Below are positions 6,822 to 6,869 of a DNA stretch of 6,869 nucleotides, one piece after another (position 1 is the stretch's first letter; each line of letters begins with the position of its first letter). The notes under the pieces are model-generated. The model saw nothing but the letters and a program-made list of their open reading frames with translations, searched no databases and was not told the origin of the DNA. The stretch is from Campylobacterales bacterium (GTDB lineage Bacteria > Campylobacterota > Campylobacteria > Campylobacterales > Sulfurimonadaceae): the NCBI GenBank assembly GCA_016937915.1, contig JAFGVR010000261.1:1-6869 (forward strand). Direction: 5' to 3'. The translations under genes and the position numbers were made by a program.

Positions 6822-6850
6822 AAAAGTTACGAATGGTTTAAGCAACTTTT
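6822..6850. repeat. 7-bp inverted repeat between two divergent promoters
   Basis: AAAAGTT (6822-6828) and AACTTTT (6844-6850) are exact reverse complements with a 15-base spacer, placed between the leftward and rightward -10 boxes. It could be a shared operator. The arms are AT-rich, so chance is possible. Confidence 0.35.
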
Positions 6851-6859
6851 GGATAAAAT
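6837..6859 (+). promoter_or_regulatory. Rightward promoter leading out of the window
   Basis: TTTAAGC (6837-6843) followed by TTTTGGATAAAATCC, with a TAAAAT -10 box at 6854-6859, resembles the other promoters in this window (GATATAATCC at 1281-1290 and GGATATAAT at 4429-4437). The gene it serves begins beyond base 6869. Confidence 0.5.
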
Positions 6860-6869
6860 CCGCCGTTCC

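Overview
The window reads as chromosomal DNA of a Campylobacterota (Epsilonproteobacteria) bacterium, most like a free-living Sulfurimonas/Sulfurovum-type genome. The evidence is AT-rich DNA, -10 boxes of the GATATAAT/GGATAAAAT type without clear -35 boxes, a short DprA with no N-terminal SAM domain, and a divergent polysaccharide deacetylase directly upstream of dprA, a gene pair known from Campylobacter relatives. The genus is inferred; no rRNA or other marker is present.

Bases 1-1221, + strand: the 3' end of a large, probably surface-exposed protein, ending in a GWN...GFWVY domain that looks like the last copy of a tandem repeat. It is followed at once (overlapping, or 1 bp apart, depending on start) by a membrane-anchored parvulin/SurA-like peptidyl-prolyl isomerase. 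This stretch is visibly more AT-rich than the rest, and the pair looks like a secreted substrate with its own foldase.

Bases 1222-4387: a short intergenic region with a perfect 9-bp inverted repeat and a promoter so close to the start codon that the message may be leaderless. It drives a complete 1030-aa RND (HAE-1-like) inner-membrane efflux permease. No adaptor (MFP) or outer-membrane channel gene lies in the window.

Bases 4388-4855: a separate promoter and a 130-aa NifX/NifB-type (FeMo-co-binding fold) protein carrying a His/Asp-rich insertion, probably metal-binding. There are no nitrogenase genes around it.

Bases 4886-6765, - strand: an apparently two-gene operon, transcribed toward the NifX-like gene. 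A membrane-anchored YibQ-type divergent polysaccharide deacetylase overlaps dprA by an ATGA junction. The last ~100 bases hold two back-to-back promoters, one for this operon and one firing rightward out of the window.

Most of the window is ordinary. The points worth a second look are the surface protein/foldase pair, the possibly leaderless orphan RND pump with an inverted repeat at its promoter, and the His-rich NifX-like protein. I found no CRISPR array, tRNA, rRNA, insertion sequence or convincing intrinsic terminator.
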